Positions 41,323-51,867 are shown, numbered from the stretch's first letter. The stretch is 64,000 bases of DNA from Gilichinskyi gelida (GCA_038040385.1 JBBPII010000011.1:170011-234010); one strand, 5' to 3'. The notes: generated by a model not told the origin, from the letters alone. Program-made: numbers and translations.

Positions 41323-44256
41323 TTACCTCTTGGCATCCTCGAGCTGCTTGATCATGGTCACGATCTCGCGGTAATTGCTGTTCATGCCGTACACCTCCAT
41401 GAACGCCTTCTGCGCGTTGTCGGTGTCACCGACTTCCATGTATGCCGAGCCGAGGTCGTAGAGCAGTCCGATGTGCTCCTCCTCGCTGATCTCCGGCATC
41501 TCCAGCCCCTTGCGGTACCACTTGATGGCGAGCTGCGGCATGCCCTTTTCGAGGAAGCAAAGGCCGAGCATCGAGGCGCACTCCACGGCGCGCTTGGGGT
41601 CCTTCGAGGCGAGCTGGAACTCGCCGATGGCCTCGTCGGTCAGCCCCATCTCCTTGTACGCGATGCCGAGGTTGTAGTGCGTGTCGTAGTCCTCGGAGTC
41701 GAGCTGCTGTTCGACGCCCTTCTTGAACTCCTTGAAGATCTCTTCCAGCGACTGCTCTTCCTCGGAGAGCGAGATCTGCTCGGCGTCTTCCTCCATCTCC
41801 GACTCCAGCTCGGCGGCGAGGTCGAAGAAATCGTCCTCGTCGGCGAACAGCCCCTCCTCGGCGACCGGCTCGGGAAGCGGGGGCGGCTCGGCGGCGGCGG
41901 GGGGTGGGGGCGGCGGGGCGACCCAATCATCTTCGTCGGGGATGGCGGAGAGCAGCTCGCTCTCGATCTCGTCGCGCGAGAGGATCGGCGGCGTGGAGGG
42001 GGCGGGCGGTGGCGGCGGCGCAGGCTTCGGCGCAGCGGCGGCGATTGCTGACGCTGCGGCGACGGCAGCGTCCAGCCGCTTGCCGCGCTTGATGACGTCG
42101 GTGTTCGCGGGGAAGCGGACGACGAGGGCGTCGACCTTCTGCCGCGCCTCGTCGAAGAGCTCCTGCTCGATGTAGAAGTCGACCTCGCCGATCTCCTCGG
42201 CGCTCGGCGCGGTGGGCTGCGGAGGCTGTTCGGCCTCGATGCCGAAGAACGGCTCCGCGTCCGGCGAGGAGGCCTCCTCGGCCACCGGCAGAGGCGGCTC
42301 CTCGATCATCAGCTCCGGTTCGGCCTCGGGCTCGAACTCGATGGCCGGCGTCAACTCCGGCTCGGCCTCCGGTTCCGGTTCCGGTTCCGGTTCCGGTTTC
42401 GGTTCGAACAGCATGACCGGCGATTCAGTCTCGATCTCGATCGGCGCGGACGTTTCCAGCGCGAACTCCGGCGATGCGGTGTCGAGATCGAAGCTGATCT
42501 CGTCCTCGACCAGCTCGGGGGCGGGCGCGGGGGGCGGAGGGGGCGCGGCAACGGACGGCGCGAGCGCGTGGCCGCGCGAGGTGAACTCGTTGCGCACCTC
42601 ATGGACCGCGGCGTCGTCGCCCTTCTCCTCCAGGATGGCGATGTACTGGTTGGCGGCGGCGCGCGCGGCGTCGACCTCCCCTTCGTCGAGCAGGATGCAA
42701 TACAGCTTGTCGTGCGCGGCAGCATGCTTCGGCGCGCGCTCGATGACCGCGCGCAGATGTTCGATGGCCTTCTCCGCGAGACCGTACTTCGCGAACACCT
42801 CCGCCTCGGTGAGGTGCTCGGTGATGAAGTCGAGGTCTTCGCCCCCCTCCTCCGCCGGCGCCTCCTCGATCTCCATCTCCGGCTCGAAGCGCGGCGGCGG
42901 CGCGGCCGGGAGGTCGAATCCGCCGGAGAGGTCGAGCTCGATGGCAGGGGAGGCGTCGAGGTCGAGCGCCATCCCAGGCGAGTCGTCGAGTTCGAACGAC
43001 GGCGCCGGCTCCTCGATCTCCATCTTCGGCATGGGCGGCGGGGTCGGCGTCTCCTTCACCCGTCCGGGGACCGTGTCCACCCCACCCATCTGCGACTTGA
43101 CGAACGACAGCTTGTTGCGGTGCTGCGCGTTCTGCGGCTCGCGCTGAATCAGACGCTCGAGCACCTTCGACGCCTCGTCGTAGCGCCCCTTCGCGATGTG
43201 CGCCTCGGCCAGGCTGTTCATCGAGGCGAGGATGTTCGTCTCCTCGTTGAGCTTCATGTAGATGCCGACGAGGCGCTCGAGCGTCGGCGTGTGTCCCGAG
43301 TCGACGCGGAGAATGCGGTTCAGTTGCTCCACCGCCGCGCCGCGCTCGCCCCGCCCGATGGCGCGCTCGGCGAGGGGAAACAGCATCTCCAGCGCCTTGT
43401 CGGCATTGCCCTGGCGCAGATTGAGGTCGGCGAGCGTCTCGCGGATGGCCGGCTCGTTGGGATCGGCCTCGAGACCGCGCTCCAGCGCGGACCGGGCGGA
43501 GTTGATATCGCCCTTGGAGATCAGGATGCGGGCCCAGGCGGCGAGCAGGCGCGGGTTGTTCTTGTTCGCCTCCAGCGCCGTCTCCACGATCGCCTGGGCG
43601 TTCTCGTAATCCTTTGCCTCCAGCAGCGCGGTGACCAGCGACTCCACCAGCTCCACGTTGCGGGCGTCGATCTTCAGCGCCTTCTTGAAGACCTGCACCG
43701 CCTCGTCGAGCATGCCGCGCTTGAGCAGCATGCGTCCGACGCGGTCGTACTCCTTGAGCGCCTCGCCGGTCTGGTTGTTCTGCGAGTAAAGGTCGGCGAG
43801 CTTGACGTGGACGTTGATGGAGTTCGGGTCGAGGTCGGAGATCTTGCGGTAGATCACCAGCGCGTTCCCGGGGTCGCCGTGCTTGAGGTAGTAGTCGGCG
43901 AGGACCTGGTACTGGCTCTTGGCCTCCATGGCCAGCCCCTGCTTGGCGTAGAGGTCGGCGAGCTTGGCGTAGACGTCGAGCTTCGACGGGTCGAGCTTGT
44001 TGATTTTCTTGTAGATGGCGATGGCTTTGAGGAAGAAGCCGTCGCGCCCGTAATGGTCGGCGATCTTGCCGAAGACCTTGACCGCCTCATCGTTGCGGTT
44101 GATGCGGACCCAGAGGTCTCCGATGCGATTCAGCGTGTTGACGTCGTTGGGGTTGTCCTCGAGGAGGCGCTCGTATTCCTTGATCGCCGGCTCGATCTTC
44201 CCCTTCGCCACCAGCTTCTCCGCGCTGGCAATGACCTTATCGCGCTGAACCGCCAT
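41323..44256 (-). CDS. Large TPR protein with Pro/Glu-rich central region
   Basis: 977 residues. Residues ~1-390 contain about ten TPR units (IEPAIKEYERLLEDNPNDVN, DEAVQVFKKALKIDARNVEL). A highly acidic, low-complexity stretch of ~350 residues follows, with proline, alanine and glutamate and an (EP)n run encoded by a GGTTCC tandem repeat, interrupted by two more TPR-like helices pairs. The C-terminal ~120 residues hold a final TPR set (DTHYNLGIAYKEMGLTDEAI, AIKWYRKGLEMPEISEEEHI). No signal peptide or membrane helix, so it is probably a cytosolic scaffold. Starts within 20 bp of the rnhB end, in the same direction. Confidence 0.85.
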   Translation of the reverse strand: MAVQRDKVIASAEKLVAKGKIEPAIKEYERLLEDNPNDVNTLNRIGDLWVRINRNDEAVKVFGKIADHYGRDGFFLKAIAIYKKINKLDPSKLDVYAKLADLYAKQGLAMEAKSQYQVLADYYLKHGDPGNALVIYRKISDLDPNSINVHVKLADLYSQNNQTGEALKEYDRVGRMLLKRGMLDEAVQVFKKALKIDARNVELVESLVTALLEAKDYENAQAIVETALEANKNNPRLLAAWARILISKGDINSARSALERGLEADPNEPAIRETLADLNLRQGNADKALEMLFPLAERAIGRGERGAAVEQLNRILRVDSGHTPTLERLVGIYMKLNEETNILASMNSLAEAHIAKGRYDEASKVLERLIQREPQNAQHRNKLSFVKSQMGGVDTVPGRVKETPTPPPMPKMEIEEPAPSFELDDSPGMALDLDASPAIELDLSGGFDLPAAPPPRFEPEMEIEEAPAEEGGEDLDFITEHLTEAEVFAKYGLAEKAIEHLRAVIERAPKHAAAHDKLYCILLDEGEVDAARAAANQYIAILEEKGDDAAVHEVRNEFTSRGHALAPSVAAPPPPPAPAPELVEDEISFDLDTASPEFALETSAPIEIETESPVMLFEPKPEPEPEPEPEAEPELTPAIEFEPEAEPELMIEEPPLPVAEEASSPDAEPFFGIEAEQPPQPTAPSAEEIGEVDFYIEQELFDEARQKVDALVVRFPANTDVIKRGKRLDAAVAAASAIAAAAPKPAPPPPPAPSTPPILSRDEIESELLSAIPDEDDWVAPPPPPPAAAEPPPLPEPVAEEGLFADEDDFFDLAAELESEMEEDAEQISLSEEEQSLEEIFKEFKKGVEQQLDSEDYDTHYNLGIAYKEMGLTDEAIGEFQLASKDPKRAVECASMLGLCFLEKGMPQLAIKWYRKGLEMPEISEEEHIGLLYDLGSAYMEVGDTDNAQKAFMEVYGMNSNYREIVTMIKQLEDAKR
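42369..42406. repeat. GGTTCC hexanucleotide tandem repeat
   Basis: Six to seven near-identical CCGGTT/GGTTCC units inside the TPR gene, encoding alternating Glu-Pro on the minus strand. Copy-number change would keep the frame and alter linker length. Confidence 0.85.
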
Positions 44257-44893
44257 CGTCTCCGTCTCGCCCGAACAGCAGCATCACCTCGTCTACCCCT
44301 TCGAACGACTTCCGATGGATCGGGCTGGGGCCGTAGAGCTTCAGGGCGGCCTGGTGCTCCTCGGTCGCGTATCCCCGATGATGTCCGAAACCGTAGACGG
44401 GGTAGCGGTCATGATACGACTCCATCAAGAGATCGCGGTAGACCTTCGCCACGATGGAGGCCGCGGCGATGGAGATGCTGCGGCGGTCGCCTTCGATGAG
44501 TGGGATCTGCGGCATCTCCAGCGACTCGATGGTGACCGCATCCAGAAGAAGCACGTCGGGACGGACGTCGAGGTTCTCGACGGCGTGCGCCATGGCGAGC
44601 TTGCTGGCGCGCAGGATGTTGATCGAATCGATGGTTTGCGGCTCCACCACGCCGACCTGGACGGCGCGGGCGCAGCGGAGGATCTGCCGGCAGAGGGCGG
44701 TGCGGTGGTCGCCGTCGAGGAGCTTGGAGTCGTTGACGCCGACCATGGTCGGGTCGCAGTCCAGGATGACGCAGGCGGCGACGACGGGACCCGCCAGGCA
44801 GCCGCGGCCCACCTCGTCGGTGCCGGCGATGGCCCGGAAACCAAAATCGCGGAGCCGGCGCTCGATCACTGAAAGCTCAGCGACGCGCGCCAA
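44237..44893 (-). CDS. rnhB: Ribonuclease HII
   Basis: RNase HII removes RNA from RNA-DNA hybrids and misincorporated ribonucleotides. Catalytic set: IAGTDEVGRGCLAGPVV (Asp, Glu), the LLLDAVTIES Asp, and IAAASIVAKVYRD. YPVYGFGHHRGYATEEH and GPSPIHRKSF complete the family. The start is uncertain: TTG at 44893 (218 residues), GTG at 44869, or ATG at 45025 overlapping rplS by 86 bp with a Ser-rich leader unlike the family. Member of the rpsP-rplS operon. Confidence 0.9.
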   Translation of the reverse strand: MARVAELSVIERRLRDFGFRAIAGTDEVGRGCLAGPVVAACVILDCDPTMVGVNDSKLLDGDHRTALCRQILRCARAVQVGVVEPQTIDSINILRASKLAMAHAVENLDVRPDVLLLDAVTIESLEMPQIPLIEGDRRSISIAAASIVAKVYRDLLMESYHDRYPVYGFGHHRGYATEEHQAALKLYGPSPIHRKSFEGVDEVMLLFGRDGDDGGSAR

Positions 44894-44939
44894 CTCCGCG
44901 AAGAGACGAGCGTGGAGACGCTCGTCCGCGGACGGTTTC

Positions 44940-45290
44940 TTAGTCCTGGCGCTTCTCTTCGATGCGGGCGGCTTTCCCGCGGAGATTCCGGAGGTAGTAG
45001 AGCTTTGCGCGTCGGACCCGGCCATGGCGTTCAACCTCGATCTTAGCGATGGTCGGGGAGTAAAGGGGGAACATTCGCTCCACACCCACGCCGCCGGAAA
45101 CCTTGCGCACGGTGAACATCTGCCGCGTGCCGCCGCCCTTGCGGGAGATCACCAGGCCCTGGAAGATCTGGATGCGCTCTTTCTCGCCTTCCCTGACCTT
45201 CACGTGGACCTTGATCGTGTCGCCGGGCGCGAAGTTGGGGATGTCGGTGCGCGTCTCGCGCGACTCGACCAATTTCATGATTTCAGCCAT
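44940..45290 (-). CDS. rplS: 50S ribosomal protein L19
   Basis: 116 residues, normal size. L19 lies at the 30S-50S interface. Conserved stretches: PNFAPGDTIKVHVKVREGEK, RIQIFQGLVISRKGGG, FTVRKVSGGVGVERMFPLYS and RRAKLYYLRNLRGKAARI. Follows trmD in the classical order rpsP-rimM-trmD-rplS. Confidence 0.98.
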   Translation of the reverse strand: MAEIMKLVESRETRTDIPNFAPGDTIKVHVKVREGEKERIQIFQGLVISRKGGGTRQMFTVRKVSGGVGVERMFPLYSPTIAKIEVERHGRVRRAKLYYLRNLRGKAARIEEKRQD

Positions 45291-45339
45291 GGAGATACCT
45301 CGTTCAGATTCGACAGTTTAGCGCACGTAGAACCCCGCC

Positions 45340-46110
45340 TCACTCTCCCTCATTCCTGATCCGGCTGAGGATCTCCCGCGCCTCCTCGTCGAGATCCGCG
45401 TTGTGCAGCAGATCGGGCCGCTTGGCCAGGGTGGCGCGCAACGCCTGCTCCTTCCGCCATTTCCGGATCTTCTCGTGATGCCCCGACAGCAGCATGTCCG
45501 GCACGCGCAGCCCCCGCACCTCCTCCGGACGGGTGTAGTGCGGGTAGTCGAGCAGGCCGCGGAAGAACGAGTCCTCCTCCACCGAGCCGGTGTTGCCGAC
45601 CACCCCCTCCACCATCCGCCCCACCGCGTCAGCCATGACCATCGCCGGCAGCTCGCCGCCGGAGACGACGAAGTCGCCGATGGAGATCTCGTCCGGCTGC
45701 AGCAGCTCGTGGACGCGATGGTCGAAGCCTTCGTAGCGGCCGCAAAGGAAGACGAGCCACTGCTTTTCGCGGAGCTCCTTGGCCACGGTTTGATCGAACT
45801 CCCTGCCTTGCGGGGTGGTCAAGATGATGTGAGGTGTAGCGGCGCCCGCTCCGGGCGCCGGGCGGCCGGGAGCGGCCGCCCCTACACGGATCTCTTCCAT
45901 GCACCGCAGCACCGGCTCCGCCAGCATCACCATCCCCGGCCCGCCGCCGTAGGCCTCGTCGTCGGTCGAGCGGTGCCGGTCGGACGCGAACTCGCGCAGG
46001 TCCCACACCCGCGCCTCGAGCAGCCCCTGCTTCACGCCGCGCGCGATGATCCCTTCCGCGAGCAGCGGCTCGAACATGTTGGGGAAGATGGTGACGAAAT
46101 CAAATCTCAT
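45340..46110 (-). CDS. trmD: tRNA (guanine37-N1)-methyltransferase
   Basis: 256 residues. TrmD methylates G37 next to the anticodon and uses the SPOUT knot. Seen: MRFDFVTIFPNMFEP, DDEAYGGGPGMVMLAEPVL, LCGRYEGFDHRV, SIGDFVVSGGELPAMVM (SAM pocket), YTRPEEVRG and LLSGHHEKIRKWR. A palindrome at 45834-45887 is read in frame as RVGAAAPGRPAPGAGAATPH, in a surface loop. Overlaps rimM by 11 bp. Confidence 0.97.
   Translation of the reverse strand: MRFDFVTIFPNMFEPLLAEGIIARGVKQGLLEARVWDLREFASDRHRSTDDEAYGGGPGMVMLAEPVLRCMEEIRVGAAAPGRPAPGAGAATPHIILTTPQGREFDQTVAKELREKQWLVFLCGRYEGFDHRVHELLQPDEISIGDFVVSGGELPAMVMADAVGRMVEGVVGNTGSVEEDSFFRGLLDYPHYTRPEEVRGLRVPDMLLSGHHEKIRKWRKEQALRATLAKRPDLLHNADLDEEAREILSRIRNEGE
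45834..45887. repeat. GTGTAGCGGCGCCC palindromic repeat inside trmD
   Basis: GTGTAGCGGCGCCCGCTCCGG with inverted arm GGGAGCGGCCGCCCCTACAC. Related single arms occur in yihY (53677 onward) and the GTAGGGGCGC elements at 47175-47336 and 63949. Confidence 0.82.
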
Positions 46111-46615
46111 CGAGTCCTTTCGGCAGGCTCACGATGATGCGCTTCTTCGCCAGATCGACCTCGGTGCAGATCTCCGCGGCGAACGGGACGTCGAACTTGC
46201 GCCCGTCGCGCTCGACGTTGAGCAGCACCCCGCCCGCCCCCTCCTCCGTCCCCACCACCCTCCCCCGCTCCCGCCCCTCGGCGTCGACGAGCGTGAGGCC
46301 GACCAGATCGTGCAGAAAGTACTCGTTCTGCTCCAGCGTTCGCGCCTCGCTCTCGGCGATCTCGATGGTCCAGTCGCGCAGCAAGGCGACATCCTCGGGG
46401 GTACCGATGCCGGCGAATTTCACCAGGGCGCGGCCGAGGTGGGCGCGGGAGCTTTCGATCGTGGCCGGGCGGAGGGTGGACTCGTCGGGGGCGACGAGGG
46501 TGACCTCGCGCAGGTCGTTGAAGCGGTCGGCGGAGTCGGTCCAGAGCTCGACGCTGGCCTCGCCGCGGACACCGTGCGGTTTGCGAATGACGCCGACGGC
46601 GATGCGGTCGCCCAC
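46100..46615 (-). CDS. rimM: Ribosome maturation factor RimM
   Basis: 171 residues. RimM assists assembly of the 30S head. The N-terminal barrel has GVIRKPHGVRGEASVELWTD; the PRC-like domain has YFLHDLVGLTLVDAEGRERG and the C-terminal VPFAAEICTEVDLAKKRIIV with LPKGLDEI. Encoded between khpA and trmD. Confidence 0.95.
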   Translation of the reverse strand: MGDRIAVGVIRKPHGVRGEASVELWTDSADRFNDLREVTLVAPDESTLRPATIESSRAHLGRALVKFAGIGTPEDVALLRDWTIEIAESEARTLEQNEYFLHDLVGLTLVDAEGRERGRVVGTEEGAGGVLLNVERDGRKFDVPFAAEICTEVDLAKKRIIVSLPKGLDEI

Positions 46616-46622
46616 GGCGCCC

Positions 46623-46853
46623 TCAGTCGAGAATGTCGAGTTGGGTGCGGCGGCGGCTCTTCTGCCCGGCCGCCGCGAGGAGAGTGCGGAGAGCGCGCGC
46701 GGTGCGCCCCTGCCGTCCGATCACCTTGCCGAGATCGTTCGGCGCCACTTCGAGCTCGACGATGGTCTGGTCGCCGCGGTCGTACGACGTGGCGACGACC
46801 GCCTCGGCGTCGTCGACGAGCGACTTGGCGACGAACTCGATGAGCTCTTTCAC
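46623..46853 (-). CDS. khpA: KH-domain RNA-binding protein KhpA
   Basis: 76 residues. A single type II KH domain with the GxxG loop in LGKVIGRQGRTARALRTL. KhpA binds RNA, often with KhpB, and lies after rpsP in many bacteria. Its ATG is one base after the rpsP stop. Confidence 0.95.
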   Translation of the reverse strand: MKELIEFVAKSLVDDAEAVVATSYDRGDQTIVELEVAPNDLGKVIGRQGRTARALRTLLAAAGQKSRRRTQLDILD

Positions 46854-46854
46854 G

Positions 46855-47094
46855 CTACTGCGCTTTGTTCTTCTTCAGGATGGACTTGACGGTGGGCGAC
46901 AACTGCGCGCCCTTCGACACCCAGTAGTCAACGCGGGCGCGATCGATCTTGACGTCCGCCGGGTTTTTCTTCGGGTCGTAATGGCCGATCTGCTCGACCG
47001 TCGCCGCGCTCGGGGTCTTGAGCGAGTCGGAGACGACGATCCGGTAGAAGGGGGCATGGGTCGCGCCGCCACGGCGCAGGCGAATCTTCAACAT
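46855..47094 (-). CDS. rpsP: 30S ribosomal protein S16
   Basis: 79 residues. MLKIRLRRGGATHAPFYRIV, SDSLKTPSAATVEQIGHYDP and VDYWVSKGAQLSPTVKSIL are the S16 signature. First ribosomal-protein gene after ffh on this strand. Confidence 0.98.
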   Translation of the reverse strand: MLKIRLRRGGATHAPFYRIVVSDSLKTPSAATVEQIGHYDPKKNPADVKIDRARVDYWVSKGAQLSPTVKSILKKNKAQ

Positions 47095-47174
47095 GTTTTT
47101 CGCAACTCCTTAGTTTTTGGGCCCAAAAAGTACAGGAACGGGCCGTCGAACAGCAAGGCCTGCTGTGTCATTCC

Positions 47175-47334
47175 GTGTAGGGGCGCGGGGGGGGGCGGCC
47201 GCGACTAGAGGGTGGACCGGGGCGGCGGGGGGCGCGCCAACGGGATATACAACCGGGGCGGGCCCAGGCAGGANNNNNNNNNNGCAGCAGCGCGCCCGCG
47301 ACTCCCGGGGTACCGGGCGCGCTGCTGCGCGCCC

Positions 47335-47336
<2 letters not shown>
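47175..47336. repeat. GTAGGGGCGCG palindrome with assembly gap
   Basis: GTGTAGGGGCGCGGG at the left end and CGCGCTGCTGCGCGCCCCTAC at the right pair around a G-rich, low-quality-looking stretch and ten Ns (47274-47283). The interval 47095-47334 between rpsP and ffh has no gene. The gap probably reflects difficult assembly of this hairpin. Confidence 0.75.
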
Positions 47337-48675
<1,339 letters not shown>

Positions 48676-48682
48676 GCGGGGA

Positions 48683-49561
48683 CTAAAAACGCGGCGGAGG
48701 CTGCGCCATTCCGAACATCTGCCCCAACACCGTCTCGGCAGGCGTGAGCGTGACCCCGAGCTCGCGCGCCGTGCCGGCGGTGTCGATGATCACGTCCTGC
48801 TGCTCCAGCCCCGCGGCAAGGCTACCGATGGCCTGGCCGACTGGTGCCGGCAGGGTCGGGATCGGCGAGCCGGGGGAGATGCTTTCGACCTGGACGCGGC
48901 GACCGATGATCTCGCCCGTTTTCTCGACCACCTCGGCCCAGGAGAGAGCGGTGGGGCCGCCGAGGACCAGGCGGCGGTTCATCGCCGCGGGATTGCCGAC
49001 GGCCGCAACGGCGAAGCTGGCCACGTCTGCGACCGCGATGAAGGAGTGGCGCCGTTTGCCGCCCCCCACCAGCGATACGGGCTTTCCCTCGGCGAGTGCG
49101 CTGCCGATGATCATGGGGAACCAGACGTCCATGAAGATGTGCGGGGCGATGATGGTCCAGTTCATGCCGCTATCGCGCAGGTGTTTCTCCGCCCGTGCTT
49201 TCGCCGCAAAGAGCGGGACCGGACTGGCCTCGTCGACGGCGGCGGCGGAGACGAAGATGAACTGCTGCACGCCGGCGCCCGCGGCCGCGTCGATGAGGGA
49301 GAGGTTTCCTTCCAAGTCGACCGTTGCGACGTTGTCTTCCCCGCCGCGTTGCGCGGAGTTCGCGGTGGTGATCACGGTCTTCACCCCGGCGCAGGCGGCA
49401 TCGAGCGACGATCGGTCTTTCAGATCGCCGTAGACCGCCTCAGCGCCGGCCGCCGCTGCCGATGTGCCCCGCAGGAGCACGCGCACCGGCGCCTTTTGTT
49501 CGAGCAGCCTCCTCACGATCGTCCCGCCCAGCAATCCCGTGGAACCGACGACGAGGTTCAT
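48683..49561 (-). CDS. NmrA/atypical SDR NAD(P)-binding protein
   Basis: 292 residues. VVGSTGLLGGTIVRRLLEQ is the glycine-rich Rossmann motif; AVYGDLKDRSSLDAACAGVK and FIFVSAAAVDEASPVPLFAA are NmrA-like. The usual YxxxK catalytic pair is absent (FAAKARAEKHL), so it may be a sensor or an isomerase-type reductase instead of a classic dehydrogenase. Lies directly upstream of ffh, 8 bp away. Confidence 0.85.
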   Translation of the reverse strand: MNLVVGSTGLLGGTIVRRLLEQKAPVRVLLRGTSAAAAGAEAVYGDLKDRSSLDAACAGVKTVITTANSAQRGGEDNVATVDLEGNLSLIDAAAGAGVQQFIFVSAAAVDEASPVPLFAAKARAEKHLRDSGMNWTIIAPHIFMDVWFPMIIGSALAEGKPVSLVGGGKRRHSFIAVADVASFAVAAVGNPAAMNRRLVLGGPTALSWAEVVEKTGEIIGRRVQVESISPGSPIPTLPAPVGQAIGSLAAGLEQQDVIIDTAGTARELGVTLTPAETVLGQMFGMAQPPPRF

Positions 49562-49607
49562 CCCTGCCTCCTATGCCCTGTCCCGCCCGCGCCGGCGCGG
49601 CGCGATC

Positions 49608-50498
49608 TTACTTGAATGGACGGCTTGTTCTGGCCGAGAACGCGCCGTCGCGGACGAGCATCCGCAGAAAGGCGCGACTGCCGCGCTCGTTCAGGTGGAC
49701 GGTGTCCGCGAAGGCGTCCAGATCGTCGACCGCCGCGGCGTAGTTCCAGACGCGGGTTGCGGTTTGGCGCGCGATCAGGCCGGCGAATTCGGGGGCGTTC
49801 GACGGCTGCTTGACCGGCGCATATGGTGCGACGACGAGCCGCACCTCGATGCCGCGCTGATGCATCAGGCGGACGATCCGCGCAAGGGCGTCGACCTGCC
49901 CACGGTACGGCGCGAGCCGCCACGTCCCGCCGGGGGCGCGGAGGGAGGCCGGCATCGCCTCCTGGTGTATCCAGTCCTGATCGGTCCGGCGCATGTAGTG
50001 CAGGGCCTCGAGAAAGAGCTCGCTGTTCAGCGGGAGCAGGTGGAACACGCGACCCGCCGCCGCCGCGAACGGATGTTTCTCCGCGTACAGCGCCGCCAGG
50101 CGCGGCGAGAATCCCGCGTACGTGCGCAACTCACCGGTGAGGGCACCGCTGACAGTGGCGCTAGTCGCCTCCACAACCACCATGCGCGGCGGCGGATTGT
50201 GATCGAGGTAGTCGAGCAGCAGGGCCTCCGCGATGCGCGATGACATGCTGTTGTACGAGAGATTGAACGCCCGCAGCCCCGTCAGTTCCTCGATCGCCGG
50301 CGCGTAGAACGAGTGCACGCCACGCGAGTCGCCGAGGATGAGGATCTCCGCGTGGTTGCCGCCGCGATAGAGACGCGAGTAGCGGAACTCGCTCCGCACC
50401 AGCACCTTTTGGAGTACGGCCGCCAGCAGGCGGTCGCCGGCGACGATCGTCATCGCCAGAGCCATCAGCCAGATCACCGCTCGCCGTGCATCGCTCAT
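49608..50498 (-). CDS. SGNH-type acyltransferase partner of MBOAT (AlgX/DltD-like)
   Basis: 296 residues. N-terminal hydrophobic anchor (VIWLMALAMTIVAGDRLLAA), then a SGNH hydrolase-like fold: EILILGDSRGVHSFYAPAI with the GDS serine, and ADTVHLNERGSRAFLRM with D-x-x-H (D-T-V-H). The periplasmic face would accept acyl groups from the MBOAT protein and O-acylate an exopolysaccharide, lipid or teichoic-like polymer. It begins 4 bp after the MBOAT stop; one operon. Confidence 0.8.
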   Translation of the reverse strand: MSDARRAVIWLMALAMTIVAGDRLLAAVLQKVLVRSEFRYSRLYRGGNHAEILILGDSRGVHSFYAPAIEELTGLRAFNLSYNSMSSRIAEALLLDYLDHNPPPRMVVVEATSATVSGALTGELRTYAGFSPRLAALYAEKHPFAAAAGRVFHLLPLNSELFLEALHYMRRTDQDWIHQEAMPASLRAPGGTWRLAPYRGQVDALARIVRLMHQRGIEVRLVVAPYAPVKQPSNAPEFAGLIARQTATRVWNYAAAVDDLDAFADTVHLNERGSRAFLRMLVRDGAFSARTSRPFK

Positions 50499-50501
50499 TC
50501 G

Positions 50502-51863
50502 TCAGAACTGAAAGTAGATGAAGTTGTTGCCGGAGAAGGTCCCGAAGATCAGGACGACCCAGACGCACGCGGCGACGAACGCCATCCGCATCGCCGGCGA
50601 GACCTCGGACGTCCGCCAATTCGGCAGGAACGCCGCCGCCTCGAACGCCAGCATCACCGCGATCATCACCGCGCACTTCAGGATGCGCCAGCGGTTGTCG
50701 ATGTCAGTGATGCTGCCGCTCATCGAGGCGATGCCCGAAAGCACGTCCCAGGCGTTCGAGAACGAGTGCGCGCGGAAGAACACCCACCCGAAGCAGGTGA
50801 GGTGGAAGACCACCAGGACCGAAAGCACTCTGGGAAGCTGCCGTGTGAACGCGCGCTCGACGACCAGATACGTCCCGTGCAACACGCCCCAGAAGACGAA
50901 CGTCCAGCTCGCGCCGTGCCACAGTCCGCCCAGGAGCATGGTGATCATCAGATTGCGGTACGTCCGCCACGTTCCGCCGCGGTTGCCGCCGAGCGGGATG
51001 TAGAGGTAGTCGCGCAGCCAGCTCGAGAGCGAGATGTGCCACCGCGTCCAGAATTCGCTGAAACTGCGCGAAAAGTAGGGGCGGTCGAAGTTGATGCCGA
51101 AATCGAAGCCGAGGATGCGGGCCAGACCGATGGCGATCGACGAGTAGCCGGAGAAATCGCAGTAGATCTGGAACGCGTACAGGTAGACGCCGATCAGCAG
51201 CGACCACGCGTTGTGCGCCTCCGGATGGGCGAAGCGGACGTCGACCAGCGGCGCGATGGAGTCGGCGATGGCCACCTTGCGCACGTACCCCGAGGCGATC
51301 AGGGTCAGGCCGGAAACCATCCGCTGGTAGCTGAAGCGATGGTCGCGCGCGAGCTGCGGCAAGAGCCGCGACGCGCGCACGATCGGCCCCGCGACCAGCT
51401 CCGGGAAGAAGACGACGAAGGTCGTGAAGCGCAGCAGGTCGCGCTCCGCCGTCTGCGTGCGGCGGTAGACGTCGATGGTGTAGCTCATGGTCTTGAAGAC
51501 GTAGAACGAGATGCCCACCGGCAGGACGATCTTCATCACGTTGAACGTCTCGTGCGGGGTGAATGACTGCACGAAGAAGTTGAAGTACTTGAAGAAGCCG
51601 AGGAGCCCGAGGTTGATTGCGACGCTGAGGATGATCAGGCGCCGCCGCAGCGCGTCATTCTGCTCGTTCTCCAGCAGGATGCCGAGCGAATAGTCGACCA
51701 GCGCCGAGAAGAGCAGCAGGAAACAGAAGCGCCAGTCCCACCAGGCATAAAAGACCAGGCTGGCGATCAGCATCACCCACAGCCGGAGCCGACCCGCGGT
51801 GCTCCAGTAGAGCGCCATGAAGACGGGCAGAAACGCGAGAAACGCCAGGCTGTTGAACAGCAT
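50502..51863 (-). CDS. MBOAT family O-acyltransferase (AlgI/DltB-like)
   Basis: 453 residues with about ten to twelve membrane helices. MBOAT core: GPIVRASRLLPQLARD, IYCDFSGYSSIAIGLARILG, FWTRWHISLSSWLRDYLYIP and LLGGLWHGASWTF, the last with the invariant catalytic histidine. Such proteins pass activated acyl groups across the membrane for alginate or D-Ala-type modification. Precedes its SGNH partner; the polymer is not indicated by other genes here. Confidence 0.92.
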   Translation of the reverse strand: MLFNSLAFLAFLPVFMALYWSTAGRLRLWVMLIASLVFYAWWDWRFCFLLLFSALVDYSLGILLENEQNDALRRRLIILSVAINLGLLGFFKYFNFFVQSFTPHETFNVMKIVLPVGISFYVFKTMSYTIDVYRRTQTAERDLLRFTTFVVFFPELVAGPIVRASRLLPQLARDHRFSYQRMVSGLTLIASGYVRKVAIADSIAPLVDVRFAHPEAHNAWSLLIGVYLYAFQIYCDFSGYSSIAIGLARILGFDFGINFDRPYFSRSFSEFWTRWHISLSSWLRDYLYIPLGGNRGGTWRTYRNLMITMLLGGLWHGASWTFVFWGVLHGTYLVVERAFTRQLPRVLSVLVVFHLTCFGWVFFRAHSFSNAWDVLSGIASMSGSITDIDNRWRILKCAVMIAVMLAFEAAAFLPNWRTSEVSPAMRMAFVAACVWVVLIFGTFSGNNFIYFQF

Positions 51864-51867
51864 GCTG

